A stretch of DNA of 64,000 nucleotides from positions 92,845,521 to 92,909,520 of the forward strand of contig CM041297.1 of assembly GCA_023052935.1 (NCBI GenBank). Reading direction: 5' to 3'. A model generated the notes under the pieces. The model worked only from the letters and a program-made list of their open reading frames with translations. It made no database searches and was not told the DNA's origin. The translations under genes were made by a program, and so were the position numbers. The DNA is from Piezodorus guildinii (lineage: Eukaryota; Arthropoda; Insecta; Hemiptera; Pentatomidae). Below, piece after piece: positions 1 to 11,879 of the stretch; the first letter of the stretch is position 1, and each line of letters begins with the position of its first letter.

Positions 1-3000
1 GCCTAACTTGATTAAAAAAAATGCTCCCGAAGCAGAATGATCCCTATATAATTAAATATAACTGTAAGACTTATCTTTAATCGCCCCTGTAATGGATTCA
101 TTAACGTCAGCTGTGAATTGGTTCAATCGTGACACCCAATTATCGGGCGTATAACAAGCTCTATCCCTTGCTCCATCAGTTCCGCTCTTCATCTCCCTGT
201 CGATTAATTACCCTCAATGAATTCCTCATCAGTTTATTAGGGTTGACTTTTTCCGATAGCGGGTGGGAACGGCAATACTTCAGTGACAGAGATGATGTAT
301 GCTGTTCTAGCTAAACTGAAAATCAATGTTTCCAAACTGCCCCGGGCGATATGCCAACCAGCTTAACAATCAGACCTGCTCTTATTGAAATAACCAGTAA
401 GCTTCAGCCAATTTTCTGTGTAGGCGGGATCTGGGTCTTTTGTGCCATAGTGTTCACAGTCGTGTTTAGATATCGCTAAATAAACAGAGGTATTGGATAA
501 TGAAAGGAATATTTGTTTTGTATGATATGTCGGATAAAGTTTTTTTCATTTCTTTATAATAATAATTTCTTCTTTCTGAAATAATTATATTACGTTTCGA
601 GAATTTCTTGTAATATTGTCTTGCTACTTAGATGTTTTAAAACACAATTAATTTAGAATGCACCATAATTCAACCAAAGTATAAAAAAATCTTTTTGATT
701 TACTATAATATTGTAATGTATTGAGGATACTGAGGGGAGTAAGGATTGGCTAATTATTATATTAATTAAATAAATATTAAAAAGCTTTGTCGGCAAAAGT
801 CAAAAGGCATTTCCCAAACCCTCTTGGATTGTCCGTGGGCTTGGGCTGTCTGTGGGCTACCCTCCGCGGCACACCTGGTACTTTCTAGTACTATGTTGGG
901 TGGTATAAAGGGTAATAAAGTAATTGACTTAAAATATACATTTATTTATAAAATAACACTTAATATGATACATAAAAACTTGGTACAGTAAGGCATTGTT
1001 ATTACTGAGAATACTGAGGTTCCGATTTACCACATAATATTACATAAGGTACCTTTGGACATGACTGCAAATTTCTTTCTTGGTTGACCCCTCGACCTTC
1101 TCCTGTGGACTTCCGATTCTCTTGCCGTCCGGGCTCAGACTCCCTAGATACTCCGCTATCCCGGCTGTACGAGTGAAGGGGTATATTTTTTGTATAGCCC
1201 TACTAAGAAACGTTTTTGCTTGTAGTCCCGAAACTGCTTCATTTGAAAAGATTCTAAATTATTTATATTCCTCCTAGTATTCTCGATACATAGCACTAGA
1301 CCCATGCTACTAGGCTGGACCTGGCACTTCCCATGTCAGCCCCGTCTACCTTTGTCCGATAAGAGATCGGCAATTTCCAAAATATGAGACTTTTGAAAAA
1401 GAGAGAGGAGAGAAGTGACGAGGTTGTTCTATCCTCAAGAAAAAGGGAGTCTCATTCCAGCAACGAAAGTGGAAGTCCAGAGAGAGATCGAGGAGAGGTT
1501 CGTCGGGGTTCTAAGAGCAGCTAGAGGATGAAGCCTAGAAGGGCTAGACTGATTCTACCTTCGCCAGCAGACTGTGTTTTAAAGGTGTTTTTCTGTTTGT
1601 AATATTGTTTGGCAAGGTTAACGGTAATGGCCCTCAGTATTCTCAAGCATTGTGTAAATAATTTGTATTTTCATATCCTGTACGCCACCTACTTAGATCG
1701 GTAAACACGATACCTTTGGAAAGGTAATCCAATGGTTTCATAAATTATAGTCTATATATCAATTAAAGATATCAAGTAAGCTAGTTTTTGAAGGTACCGC
1801 TGCCTTAGAAAAGCAGTCAGTCAAAAGCAAATATATACGCCATTTTCTATGCTATATGTGCGCCCGGGGCTGACATACAAAACACGTTAATTCTTCTACT
1901 AGGGACATTTTTACATGTTAACACGGATCATTCGATGTGAATCATCACATTGTCTATTAATTTAACTTTTCTCAGTCTGCTGGAGTTCCTTAAGCCACAA
2001 CGCTCCATCCCTAATTCATGGAGCTGATTTCACTACCCAGCTTATCACAACTACGTATGACACATGTTTGTCATAATAAGTGCCTCCTAAAATTTCAAAT
2101 ACGCATCTAATACTATGAAGAATTATTCCAAAACTTTTCCCATTAAAAGATCACTTCATTTGCCGCAAACCCGTAAGTCTGTATATTGAGACATCTTTTT
2201 TTGCTGTATACTTTGTTATGTTCCGCCTATCTCTGCTGCTAACTTACACGACTCCGTCTTAGTTAGATTCTTATACAGGATTAAAACGATAAGGAACAGC
2301 TCGTATTTACGGATTACTACAACAATTGTGTGACAAGCACTGTAAACTTCCAATTATTACAATTATAACCATTATCAGAACTTTATCCGATATCTTCATC
2401 TCTTAATAATGATATATTTTTTAATTAACATCAATTTTCCATTTGTTACTAATTTGGCTCGAGGAAAACTATACGTCCACCACTATAACGCCCAACCCAC
2501 TTTTTCACAACATACCATCCAAATCTATACACCATAATCCTCCAAAACGATTATATTATGTTAAAAAAATTTGCCCGTGTTGTACTTCGGGGGTACTTTG
2601 GTTGCTTAAACACATATTTATATTATGAAATAATGAATTCAAAACGTGAAAATTCAATAATTATAAAGAAATGAGGATCTTTTCTTGGATCTGGTCGATT
2701 CTTCTGAGAGAAAAAAAGAAAAGAAAATAGAGTTCTCAAGTAGAAAACAGGAAAGAAAGGGAAAGAGAAAAGTCTAAGGAGTTCCAAATAGATTATAAAC
2801 TTTTAGAATAGATGAATGGCAGCTGATAAGGAGATGAATGATCGGAGAATTTATCGATCTAGATTCGTGGGATACTTAAAAAAAAACATTAAGATCAAAA
2901 TATAAGACTTTCGAAAATGCACAAGTAACACACCAAGTAGATAAATTAATCTTAAACGCCATCTGATCAGTAAAAAAATACAAAGATTCATTAAAAACAA

Positions 3001-3044
3001 TAATAAAAATATATTAACTTCACCCGATCACTTCATTGCACGCC
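1..3044. other. AT-rich non-coding stretch, no recognised gene
   Basis: I see no convincing exon or transposon protein here. The sequence is mostly AT-rich with purine-rich runs (about 2690-2770). Two stretches are noticeably richer in G+C, at about 800-900 and 1030-1600; their translations match no family I know and contain stops. They may be old repeat fragments. The short open frames in this stretch have no codon bias or motif. If the NRAMP gene continues to lower coordinates, this is part of one of its introns. Confidence 0.5.
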
Positions 3045-3365
3045 CATAAGCGCAGAAACTCACTTTATACTATGCATTTTGCCCCTTTTTATGATTATCT
3101 CAGAAACAGATTTAACAGTTTGTATTAAAACCGCTATCGATGTAAAATTTAATGGACTTTAATATCATACATATTTCATTCTGATTGAAATACTCTGACA
3201 TGCCTTAAATTCCGATTTAATTTTTCCTTCTTAAGTATCTTTCATTTTGTAGATTCCGAAAATATAAGAACATTATTATCTAATTACCATTCATAAAAAG
3301 CGACTAAATATACAAGTTTAACGAATCTCATAACTAACTGAAGGAGAAGAGAGCAAACATATTTT
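3045..3365 (-). repeat. GTAAG-family repeat, 5'-proximal part (copy K)
   Basis: A diverged minus-oriented copy of the ~0.9 kb family described at 12438. Recognisable blocks follow in the same order as in other copies: the 'actttatactatgcattttg' block, the 'taatggactttaatatcat' block and the 'gtagattc' block. It stops abruptly at about 3365. The matching tail of the family reappears at about 4195-4245, so this copy seems to have been split by roughly 0.8 kb of later insertion, including the SINE at 3808. Confidence 0.6.
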
Positions 3366-3807
3366 TATAGGAATTTTTTTTCCGAACCTACGAACAGAAG
3401 TATAGAGAAATACTAGAAAAGAGGCGATTGGGGTGTTACAGGCATGTCTGCTGAATGGACCACCACCGCATCGCGATCAAAACCTCCTGTATCGTCCACA
3501 TGGAGCGAATAGAGATGCGTAGAGGAAAGACCCTGGCTGAGATCAGAAATGTTACCAGGAACAAGGAGAGATGGTACCAGTAGTTGGGAGCACGCTGAAA
3601 GGCAAATAGATCGAAGGGAAAGAAGAAGAAGTATAATATTCTGTTAGAAAGCTAAAGATTTTAGAAAAAAATATATCTTATATGCAAAATTGTGGAAGGC
3701 GATGTAAAATGACGCATAGAGCATAAAATAAAGCTATTATTATACGTAACCATATTATATTGTTATCGTATCTCATTTAATCTAAATCAAATGTATCCAA
3801 CGAAACT

Positions 3808-4094
3808 GGGATCACTTGTAGCTGGGTGGTTAGCACAACAGCCTCCTATGCCAGAGGTCACGGCTTCAAACCCGCAGGTGGTCAAAGGATTTTTTAAAGA
3901 AAGCAAAAAATCCTTAGTTATGTCGTCCTTCGGAGGGGACGTTAAAAGGTGGTCCCGAGCCTGTACGATGTCAGGTACTCGTTAAAGACCCCTATCCTAA
4001 TAAAACCTGGATAGGCTAAATTTAGGACTCCCACTGTAGCATCTTCCGATTAGCCGTAGTAGCATAAAGTGACGTTAAATAAATAAACAATAAA
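3808..4094 (+). mobile_element. tRNA-derived SINE (SINE-1), full length with TSD
   Basis: This is a 287-bp element flanked by an exact 13-bp direct repeat, ATCCAACGAAACT, at 3795-3807 and 4095-4107; this is a target-site duplication. Its head resembles a tRNA: an A-box-like TAGCTGGGTGGTTAGC about 11 bases in and a B-box-like GGCTTCAAACCC about 50 bases further on, which would form an internal RNA polymerase III promoter. A family-specific body follows and the element ends in an A-rich tail (AATAAATAAACAATAAAC). Related copies lie at 26445, 41325, 57846 and 61109. A SINE has no protein of its own and is moved by a LINE's enzymes. The partner LINE cannot be named from this window. Confidence 0.9.
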
Positions 4095-4109
4095 CATCCA
4101 ACGAAACTA

Positions 4110-4245
4110 AAGAAACTTCTTATTAAAATTAACTTTATTTTTTTTTTTTCAACTCAAGTTTATTTAATAGTTCTTAAACTGATTTTAACAACCCAGGTAT
4201 GTGAAAGTCGTGTGATGCTCGAACCAAATGTTTTTGTATTTTTTT
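4110..4245 (-). repeat. GTAAG-family tail fragment (copy K, second part)
   Basis: The end of a family copy: TATGTGAAAGTCGTGTG at about 4199 corresponds to the terminal motif GTAAGTGAAAGTCGTGTG of other copies, and the preceding bases match the family's 3' portion. With 3045-3365 it forms one interrupted copy. Confidence 0.55.
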
Positions 4246-4519
4246 TTTCCATAAACATAAAATCTATATTTTTTTATATTTTGGGAAAATAGGGTTCTTA
4301 TTTAATTATATAATATTTATGCTAATATATGGACACTATATAAATTAGTACCTATATTTGCAGTAAAAAATGAACTATCGAGTTGAGTGACTAATGCATT
4401 TCACAGTTCCGTTTTGGATTTATCGCGTTTTCCATTTGTAAATAATCAAAATCAAACCAAAATTATACCAACAATAAAAACGAAAGTCTAGAGATAAACG
4501 ACTTCTAAACGCACTAGCA

Positions 4520-4720
4520 TTTAACGGAAGCTGTTACGGTCAGCTGAGATTTCCTTGATGAAACACCAGAGGGTTTTTCGGCACTAGGGGCGATCAGGGT
4601 GCAAACGAACCAATTGTTCTCCTAAGCGGAAATCGAACCCAGACTTGGAAAGACTATTGTCTAGTGACCCATCTCCTCCCTGGGGTAGTGCCCAGCTCCA
4701 AGGGCTTATTTACATCTCCA
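4520..4720 (-). repeat. possible tRNA-related SINE relic
   Basis: On the minus strand this G+C-richer segment holds GGGTTCGATTTCC, close to an RNA polymerase III B box (GGTTCGANTCC) with one extra T. Some 30 bases upstream is a loosely A-box-like stretch. No clear tail or target duplication is visible. It could be a second SINE family or a decayed tRNA pseudogene. It does not match the other SINEs in the window. Confidence 0.35.
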
Positions 4721-5221
4721 TTGCCTCCGTTGTATTAAGACATGCAATAAATTACTTTGTTTTGAATTGGTATGCAAATTTGTTCAACCGTTTAAATGAA
4801 TATTATGACAGACATTAACTATTCAATGTTGCATAAAAACCGTAGATAAATTATAATAATATGAACACAATAGGAATCCTACATTTTATAAATATACTAG
4901 CTTTAACCCGCAACTCTGCTTACGAATATTGCATTTTTGTGTAATTTATAAGCTGTGATGTAAGGAGTATTTTTATTTACAGTCGGATCTAGCTTCATAC
5001 TGTCAAATTTACAATAGCGAACCAGTAGAAAGAAGTGGTTATAAGCATTTAATATGTTTTAGCTTTCACGTAAACATTTAATATCGTCACAAATCGTTGG
5101 CAACCTAAATGTGAATTACTGATATTCGTCGGTGAAACCTTCCAACTGAACCTATGACCCAGATTTTTTTTTAAGATTTAGAAATATGTTTAATTATGTT
5201 GTTATAATGGATAGTTTTAAC

Positions 5222-6145
5222 AATATAAAAAAATAAATAATAAAGATGTCAATTATTGCACAATGGTCTATTATAATAACTGCTTTTATAGACTGTTTAT
5301 CGGCAATTAACTAATATGAAAATCATTAAATATTCAAAGGAAAATGGCCTATCACCACTGCTAATTTTAAAACACTATATATCTGTTAGTTCTGAACCAA
5401 TTTCAATTATTCTTTTTCCGTTTTGTATGAACTTTAATTCTCTATGAAATAGTATTTTTTTGTATTTATTAATTGGACCAGCGGATTTTTTTTTATTCGT
5501 AATTTTCGGGTTTTACGTATTTTATTTATTGCTATAACTTGACCACATAAGATTTTTTTTCCTCTTTGTTAATCGCGGTGTTTTGATCTCAGAAATATTT
5601 TCCATTTTTCTCTATTTGCAACGATAACCTAGCTTTAGCGGAATTACGTCTATTATAATTTGTGACTTGAACATTTATAGATTAATTATAATGGGTAATG
5701 GAGATAAAATGCAAAGTTCTGGTATCAGGAAAATTTTTTTAACGAAAATCGAAAGAAATTTAGTATACCTGCTTTATTAGTTTCAATAATAAACCTTTGT
5801 AATCGTCCAATAACAAAAATTACACCAAATCAAAATTCGAGGGCTAACATTTCAAGATACGTAGAACCCAAAAAACGAAAAAAATATATACTTTTGCCCG
5901 AATAAATAGATACCAAAAATGTATATTCTGTACTTATATTTTTGACAGAGGATCAAATTTCCTACAAAATGAGAAAATAATCATTAAAATCGGCTCAGAA
6001 ATAGCACAGATATGGCGTTTTGAAATTAGCAGTGGCAATAAGCCATTTTACTTTGAATCTTATATTGCTCTTCATATTAGTTAATTTTCAATAAACGGCT
6101 ATATAAACATTTATACCTTAATATAGTTATTTGAAAATAATTAAC
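5222..6145. repeat. element with ~150-bp inverted arms (inverted-arm family)
   Basis: The segment 5244-5410 is repeated in inverted orientation at about 5984-6140. The arms are diverged (I estimate roughly three quarters identical by eye), sharing blocks such as 'catattagttaatt' and 'attagcagtgg'. About 575 bases of AT-rich DNA without a gene lie between them. Related sequence occurs at 56900-57600 and 60300-61105, where the run CGGACGGC(A/G)GACAAACG is shared. I read it as a non-autonomous inverted-repeat transposon. The start may reach back to about 4890, where 'actagctttaacccgc' resembles termini common in arthropod repeats. Confidence 0.55.
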
Positions 6146-6512
6146 CGTTATATTTTGCAACTGTATTTAAATAATCATTAATTGATTTTATTGCATTGTC
6201 AATGATATAACACATTTTTTTTTTAAATTGTTCGTCGGTAGAATATCTCTTTGATAGTAAATCTGTAAATATGATATATCTGTATATAGAAGAGGTATAT
6301 ATTATTCGTCGAGCGCTGAAGTGAAGGGAATACTGATTTTTCCACAAGAATATCTCAGTCAATGCTATTGAGTTTCCCATTTTAACGTGAACATTTTCCC
6401 CCTTACATCTACGATATCATGGTTGTGAGGGACGGTTTAATTATTTTTTTCTAGGTTATATCATCCAACAGTTGTGTTTACTTTGAAAAAAAAATTATCT
6501 CTTTCCTACCAC

Positions 6513-6514
<2 letters not shown>

Positions 6515-6567
<53 letters not shown>
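6515..6567. repeat. poly(T) tract, 53 bases
   Basis: An uninterrupted T run, possibly the tail of a minus-strand retroelement, though no adjoining element body is recognised. Its length is likely to be unreliable in the assembly. Confidence 0.9.
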
Positions 6568-6572
<5 letters not shown>

Positions 6573-6699
6573 TTTTTTTATTTTATATGAGAAACACACT
6601 AAAATTTTACAATATTATTCATACATAAACACACAAGCTGAAATTTTTGATTTTTTATATCACGTTCGACTACATCTTATTTCAATGAAATTTGCTCAC

Positions 6700-6816
6700 C
6701 CATATCTGGACGGCCTGACTGAGATCTGCTTTGATGTTTCCAGGGTCTAAAAAGGCAATGCTCATCAGGAAACCTGGACCGGTGAATGCCCATAGCTTCC
6801 TCCAACTGAAACTCGT
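6700..6816 (-). CDS. NRAMP/SLC11 metal transporter, second coding exon
   Basis: A spliced internal exon of a host gene, minus strand. NRAMP proteins are proton-coupled transporters of divalent metals (Fe2+, Mn2+) in plasma and endosomal membranes. The exon follows a polypyrimidine tract and CAG acceptor (AG at 6817-6818) and ends at a GTGAGC donor (6694-6699). Its 39 codons contain [19 protein letters not shown] followed by LDPGNI: transmembrane segment 1 with the DPGN motif, whose Asp and Asn bind the metal in this family. It joins in phase 0 to the exon at 13626-13736. Oddity: the family normally continues DLQSG after DPGNI, but here the frame reads DLSQAVQIW. One extra C in GATCTCAG would give DLQSG, so a base may be missing. 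The family call is firm. Whether the gene is intact is not known, since later exons are outside the window or undetected. The name Malvolio would fit an insect, but orthology is unproven. Confidence 0.88.
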
Positions 6817-6973
6817 CTGAAAAATGAAAAAAATACAAAATTATTAATTATACTTTTTATAAAATAACTCAATCGATCGTAAAACAAAGTATTAAACATT
6901 TTATGTTGATTTATTTTTTAACTACAAAGGATGATTTCCCAAACTCCACCAGAAGTTTTTTTGTTAATAAAAA

Positions 6974-6981
<8 letters not shown>

Positions 6982-7026
<45 letters not shown>
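6982..7026. repeat. (AT)n microsatellite
   Basis: A perfect AT dinucleotide run preceded by an A run. It lies inside the first coding intron of the NRAMP gene. Confidence 0.9.
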
Positions 7027-7264
7027 TTTGTAGGTGACAAACATTTGTGTCTTGTACAATAGTTCATTTTGTCACATACTATGTTTCACTACCGATTGTA
7101 TCAATAATTTTTAAAATACAAAAATAAAATAGTCTTGTAAAATATTATCACATAGTAAATATTTTTAAATAATAGTAAGCAGCTCTAATATACACATTTT
7201 TTGCTATAAAATTAGATATATAAGTATAACTTAGAATCGGTAATTTCAGATGACAACATTTTAA

Positions 7265-7319
7265 AATTATTCATAATTTTGTAAGATATATATTTGACCG
7301 TTTCACGAAAGAAGTTTAT

Positions 7320-7376
<57 letters not shown>

Positions 7377-7800
7377 ATATATATCCTTACATTGTTTCAG
7401 CCTCTTGGGACATTTTCAAACAAATGTAACAATTAAATTTTGTTTGCATTTCTACACTTTTACATCTAATTTCAATATTTAGATTGATTATTTTATTAAT
7501 CGTGTCTTTTTTTTTTTTTTAATGCTTTCGAAATGCATATGTATCTTATATATTCTTACACCGCTTCATCAGCAGTGTCTAAGCGCAGTGTTCAATAATG
7601 GATAAACATTTAAAACATGTGCTTTTAAATGGCCTAGAGGTTGAAACTTTAAGGTGTGAAGTACATAAAATAAATTTTAAAAATATATATGTATACAAAT
7701 ATATATATATTTATATATATATATTATTATATATATATATATATATAATATATGAATAAACCTCTTTAGTGAAACGGCCAAATATATATTTTACAAATAT
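7265..7800. repeat. inverted pair of Penelope-type terminal-repeat fragments
   Basis: The stretch near 7270-7320 (TATATATTTGACCGTTTCAC...) reappears in reverse at about 7740-7800 (...GTGAAACGGCCAAATATATA). Inside each arm is a motif of the type CCTCTTGGGACATTTTCAAAC (about 7400, minus) or GGCCTAGAGGTTGAAAC (about 7632, plus), matching the arms of the palindrome at 26809. Long (TA)n runs at 7327-7382 and 7697-7750 sit between motif and arm end. This is a second copy of the same inverted arrangement. It lacks any coding part and the ribozyme-like core is badly decayed. Confidence 0.55.
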
Positions 7801-9016
7801 TAACCAAAAAAAACTAAGGACAATTATGAAAAATCAAAATTTATACTTTTTGTATGCAAATCATTTGTGCTTTAGAAATGGTAGTTGAAATATTCGAAAT
7901 TCAGATGAAGAAAATTCTAATCCTCTTTTCAAAGTCTTTCATTTTTAGAACGATAATGCACCATTTCAGTTAAAACTTGAAGAAAAGCCAACGGTATCGA
8001 ATGCCTTTTTGGAATCTAGTCGCTTCGTCCAAGCCAAATTAGTTCACGAAATTCATTTGGAAACTTAAACTTAGTCCCTATACTAAATCTGACTGTTCTC
8101 ATTCCCTCAGGAATAACATAATACTTCTCCACTCTCTAATAAATATTTATTATAAAATACAACTATTTATCTCATAATTTTAATTACAGTATATATTTTT
8201 TGTTATACTTTTGAACGCACGTTTTATCATACCTCTAGCACAAAAAGATGGGTTCTCCATCACAATGGAAGAACTGCAATGAGATGTAGTAGGAGATATA
8301 AAAGGATTCACAAAATATTTTTTTTTTTTATAAAAATATTAAAAAATAAAACATAAAACTTGCTTTAAAATGTTTTTTTTATAGTGAATAAAGATTTAAA
8401 AAATTGCATTTTTTCAGAAGTGAGCTATAGGAATGTCTGGGAGAAAGAGATTTGGCAGTAAATTTTATATTGTTCCAGATTGTATTATAAAGAAATAAAT
8501 AGACAACTCAATCCGATCATATGACAATAAAGAAAAATATGGACAAACGTCTGCCAGTCTTATAAACGGTTCCTCCTCTTTTAGACCAGAAACGGCTATC
8601 TTTGATTTTCAATAACAGTTGTATTCAAGAGGAAAGAATCATCGAAATAAAAATGTTATTAAATTTGATAATAATTTATAACATGATTAAATTAATATAT
8701 ATTGTTATACGACATATAACTAGTAGTGATTATTGAAAACATTTATTCTCATACCAACATAAAACGTTAGCTTTGGAATAAATTATGTAAATATAAATAA
8801 TTGTAGTTATTAATGATGAAATTTCCATACCAACAATATTTGTCTGACCTCATCAAGAAAATATCCGAAAGCTCAATGGTTTATTCCTTTCATCTCCTGT
8901 TATTTTATTTTTTCAAGAAAATTAGGCTATATATTGAAGATATTTCTTTTGTCCTTTTAGTGCTTGAAACTGGTATCAAACAATTTGATCCCATTTAAAG
9001 TAATATTTATTAATAA
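7801..9016. other. AT-rich non-coding stretch
   Basis: No exon, RNA gene or transposon is recognised. Poly(T) and AT-rich tracts are scattered through it. It is intronic if the NRAMP gene model is right. Confidence 0.5.
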
Positions 9017-10522
9017 ACAGGGTGTTTCAGTATTAAGGGACCAGACTTCAAAATCGAATTAAGGGTCTCAAAACAGGAAAAAAAGTTCTTTGGAGATGTA
9101 TCGGGAAATTCATGATTAAGGAGCTAGATTATAAAATCCAATGTTAGAGCCCAAAATGTTTTTCTGGCATTATCAGCTTCTAGCTTCACAGGAATTGATT
9201 TTTCGGTAAAATCTTCGAAATTAGAGTTGGAGGTCAATTAATTCCACTGCCCTGAGGGGGTGTTCCTTGTAAGGATGTGTAAATTTAAATCTAAGATCTT
9301 AAAATAAATAAAAAATATTCTGAGATTAATGCAGTGTGTTTTCAGAAAATTTTCATACAAAATCATTAATGCATATACTGATGATTTCTTTAATAACGAA
9401 TTTTGAAAAGTATTAACTAATTAATCATAGCCTAAGTAGCTTGTACCAATGAATGTATCCTTAGAAGTGAAAGCGTCTCATGAGGAATCAGTATTCATTC
9501 TGTCATAGGATTTTGTTGCTCGCTTTAAGATTTTAATAATACTTTTTATGATTAGTTTGACTTGAAGAAGTTCTTCTTTTTTTTATATATTAAATCAAGC
9601 ATATTTACTTACATCATATCTTTATTATTATACTTAACTATATAACTCGTCAATATTAGTCGACGTTTTGGAGCTTTGTCCCCATTATCAAGACTAAAAT
9701 GGTTTAAAACATTTTGATTGTAGTTACATTTAAAAATTGTTTCTATATCTTTAGATATTAATTTTTATAAAGTCATTAATTAAATAAAATTTTCACATTG
9801 TATAATTAACTATAAATTACCCTTCTTGTTCATTATTTATTGATATACATTTTTTGTAGCTAACAACTACATGCACTACTAAATGTCGACTATTGCCACA
9901 TATTTTAATATTGCATACATCTTACTTACCAAGTTCTATTGTTACTTTATTCTAATTCCTGTGGTCTATATTTTATTTTTAATTTGATGTTATTATTTAC
10001 TTCGTTTTTCACTTTTTTATTTTTAATATTTTTATTAAAATTTTATATTATTTATAATGTCGGTGTAATGTGTACCATGATTTTTATATTTAATAACACA
10101 TTTTTAGAAAACTTGGCTAAGGTATGTGCTCACGAAGCATTGTAGTACCATCTTAACATTTAAGCAACTCTCATAAATTCATTCCCCAATATTAAGTTTT
10201 AATTGTACTATGCTAACATAAGAACAAATATATATATTTAGGACCTCAACTTATTTAAGTTATCTCCGGGACTAAAGACGCTAGGTTCAATCGCTTGGAA
10301 CCGATTCTTGTATAATTTACTGACCTACAAATTTTGTACTAGACATTATGCCGAAAAATCGATCCCTCAGAAGCTAAAAGCTGATAAAGTCTAAAAAAAA
10401 AAAATCGACTCTAGCTCTTTAACTGGGCATATTCGGACACATGTCCATAGCCCATTTCTTTTTTGTTTTGAGTTCCTTAATTCAGACCTAAAGTCTGGCT
10501 ACTTAACTCTGCAACACCCTGT
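9017..10522. mobile_element. 1.5-kb DNA element with ~250-bp terminal inverted repeats, no gene
   Basis: The left end begins ACAGGGTGTTTCAG and the right end finishes CTGCAACACCCTGT. The similarity continues inward for about 250 bases on each side, through matching blocks near 9120 (GGAGCTAGA) and 10415 (TCTAGCTCTTTAA), and near 9168 (TTATCAGCTT) and 10378 (AGCTGATAAAG). The interior (about 9270-10260) is AT-rich, has no transposase, and contains a decayed Penelope-like terminal motif at 9655-9700. It is best read as a non-autonomous terminal-inverted-repeat transposon. I cannot assign a superfamily, because no clean target duplication is visible. Confidence 0.7.
9655..9700 (-). repeat. decayed Penelope-type pLTR motif
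   Basis: On the minus strand CTTGATAATGGGGAC is followed at the usual distance by AAAACGTCGAC. This parallels CTTGATAATGGCC...GAAACGTCGCG in the 26.8 kb palindrome. The ribozyme-like core is altered and I would not expect activity. Confidence 0.4.
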
Positions 10523-10586
10523 CTAATGTATAGGGATTATATAATATATGATATTATATTACATATTATGTAATATAATATTATAT

Positions 10587-10830
10587 CTGTGGCGGTCGTG
10601 AAAAACTTGATAACTCGAGTAATATCAAAAATGAGCTAAATCCACGTATCGCTCCATCAGACCGCCTCCACGTCTTGTTAAATTGGTTAAAGATATTTCT
10701 TGGTAGAGGAAATTTCAGGTGGAAAGAAAGCTGTGTGTTATTACTCTATTTTGGGTATTACGTAAAGTTTAAGTCGCTTCTCTGTAAAATGAAAGATTTT
10801 GACCTAACCACTTATTCACGACCGCCACAG
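10587..10830. mobile_element. 244-bp MITE with 16-bp perfect TIRs
   Basis: The element starts CTGTGGCGGTCGTGAA and ends with the exact reverse complement TTCACGACCGCCACAG. The flanks ATATTATAT (10578-10586) and ATATTATAA (10831-10839) match at 8 of 9 positions, as expected of an 8- or 9-bp target duplication. That size suggests the hAT or Mutator superfamily but does not decide between them. No coding sequence is present. The element landed in an AT-rich palindromic tract (about 10535-10586). No other copy is seen in this window. Confidence 0.8.
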
Positions 10831-10839
10831 ATATTATAA

Positions 10840-11870
10840 TGGGTAAAATAAAAGCACGAGATATTTAGAGTTTTAATTTTTTTTTTAATCTCAATCTTTT
10901 TAAGTACTATATTTATTCCGTATTCTTTTTCTATTTAATATTGTTTACTAATAACCCAGCCAAATTTTAGTGATGTTAATACTTTACTGACATTGTAAAA
11001 AAATACAAAGATCGACTTTGGAATCTGTTTATATTTTTAAGGTGATAATACAAATATTCAATCAACATTTCACTGCAGGTTCAAGTGTTTACTACGGTTA
11101 TGTGATAAGATTAAATATTAGACCACTCATGGGCCACATTTTCTTGGATCATAGCGTCACCATTGGTAACTGATTGCTTTCATCATGGTTTTATAAAGCT
11201 TTTTTTATTTATTTATATTTTTGTTTAAATGAAGTGTCCAAAATATTTTCCTCATTCATATCAACCATGTATAATTTGTTGGTATATATTTTATTATTCA
11301 CAATTAATAGTTGTTAGTTGCGTAACAGATTTTCAGAACCAATTAACTTCAATAGCTTTCGACATTGTTTAATTTACTTTTACACAAATATTAACTGTAA
11401 AAACATTTTTTCCCAATGACATTTCGATTAATTATAGATTAAACCCACAATGGCTTATTTTCTTCCATGCTAACAAATATATTCAATAGTTTGTCACATA
11501 AATAATTTGGAAGATTTAACTTAAATAATTGTCTTATTTTTTTCTTCTTTTTTTTGTATCCGAAAATATTAGAGTTATGATAAATCAAATTGTGACAATT
11601 CTTTGACATTCGTGTTTTTTACAATTCATGCAATACCAAATTTTACTTTGTTCTAGCATTTAATTCAGTTTTAATATAAACGTAAACTACAAAATCCTAT
11701 ATACCGACTTTCAAAAACTAACAGTTCACCAAAATATACGAACTCTCTATTCTCGTTTTCATAGCAAACTGCACCGACACGACAACAGACTAAAAAACGA
11801 CATGTCAATAGCTGAAGTGGCTGTGAAAGATGAAGAGAACTGGATGAGAGATCCACAAATCCTACGATAG
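10840..11870. other. AT-rich non-coding stretch
   Basis: No feature is recognised. There are short poly(T) runs near 10879 and 11540. Two short overlapping minus-strand open frames near 11671-11944 overlap the LINE relic that follows and are not supported. Confidence 0.5.
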
Positions 11871-11879
11871 GATAATAAT

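Noticed and set aside
3420..3650. Possible LINE C-terminal tail (RRGKT..., ERWYQ..., ending in GAAGAAGAAG)
   Set aside because: Only loose resemblance to reverse-transcriptase tails, with stops; not enough to name a family.
4520..4720. tRNA gene
   Set aside because: Only the B box is convincing; no cloverleaf or anticodon arm could be drawn. The tRNA-like heads at 31725 and 3808 are likewise parts of SINEs.
6141..6380. 79-codon minus frame with a protein-like charged second half
   Set aside because: No domain recognised, AT-biased codons, and it borders an inverted-repeat element; no splice or start support.
7327..7382. Open frame at 7294-7482 with a run of alternating Tyr/Ile
   Set aside because: It is a translation of a TA microsatellite.
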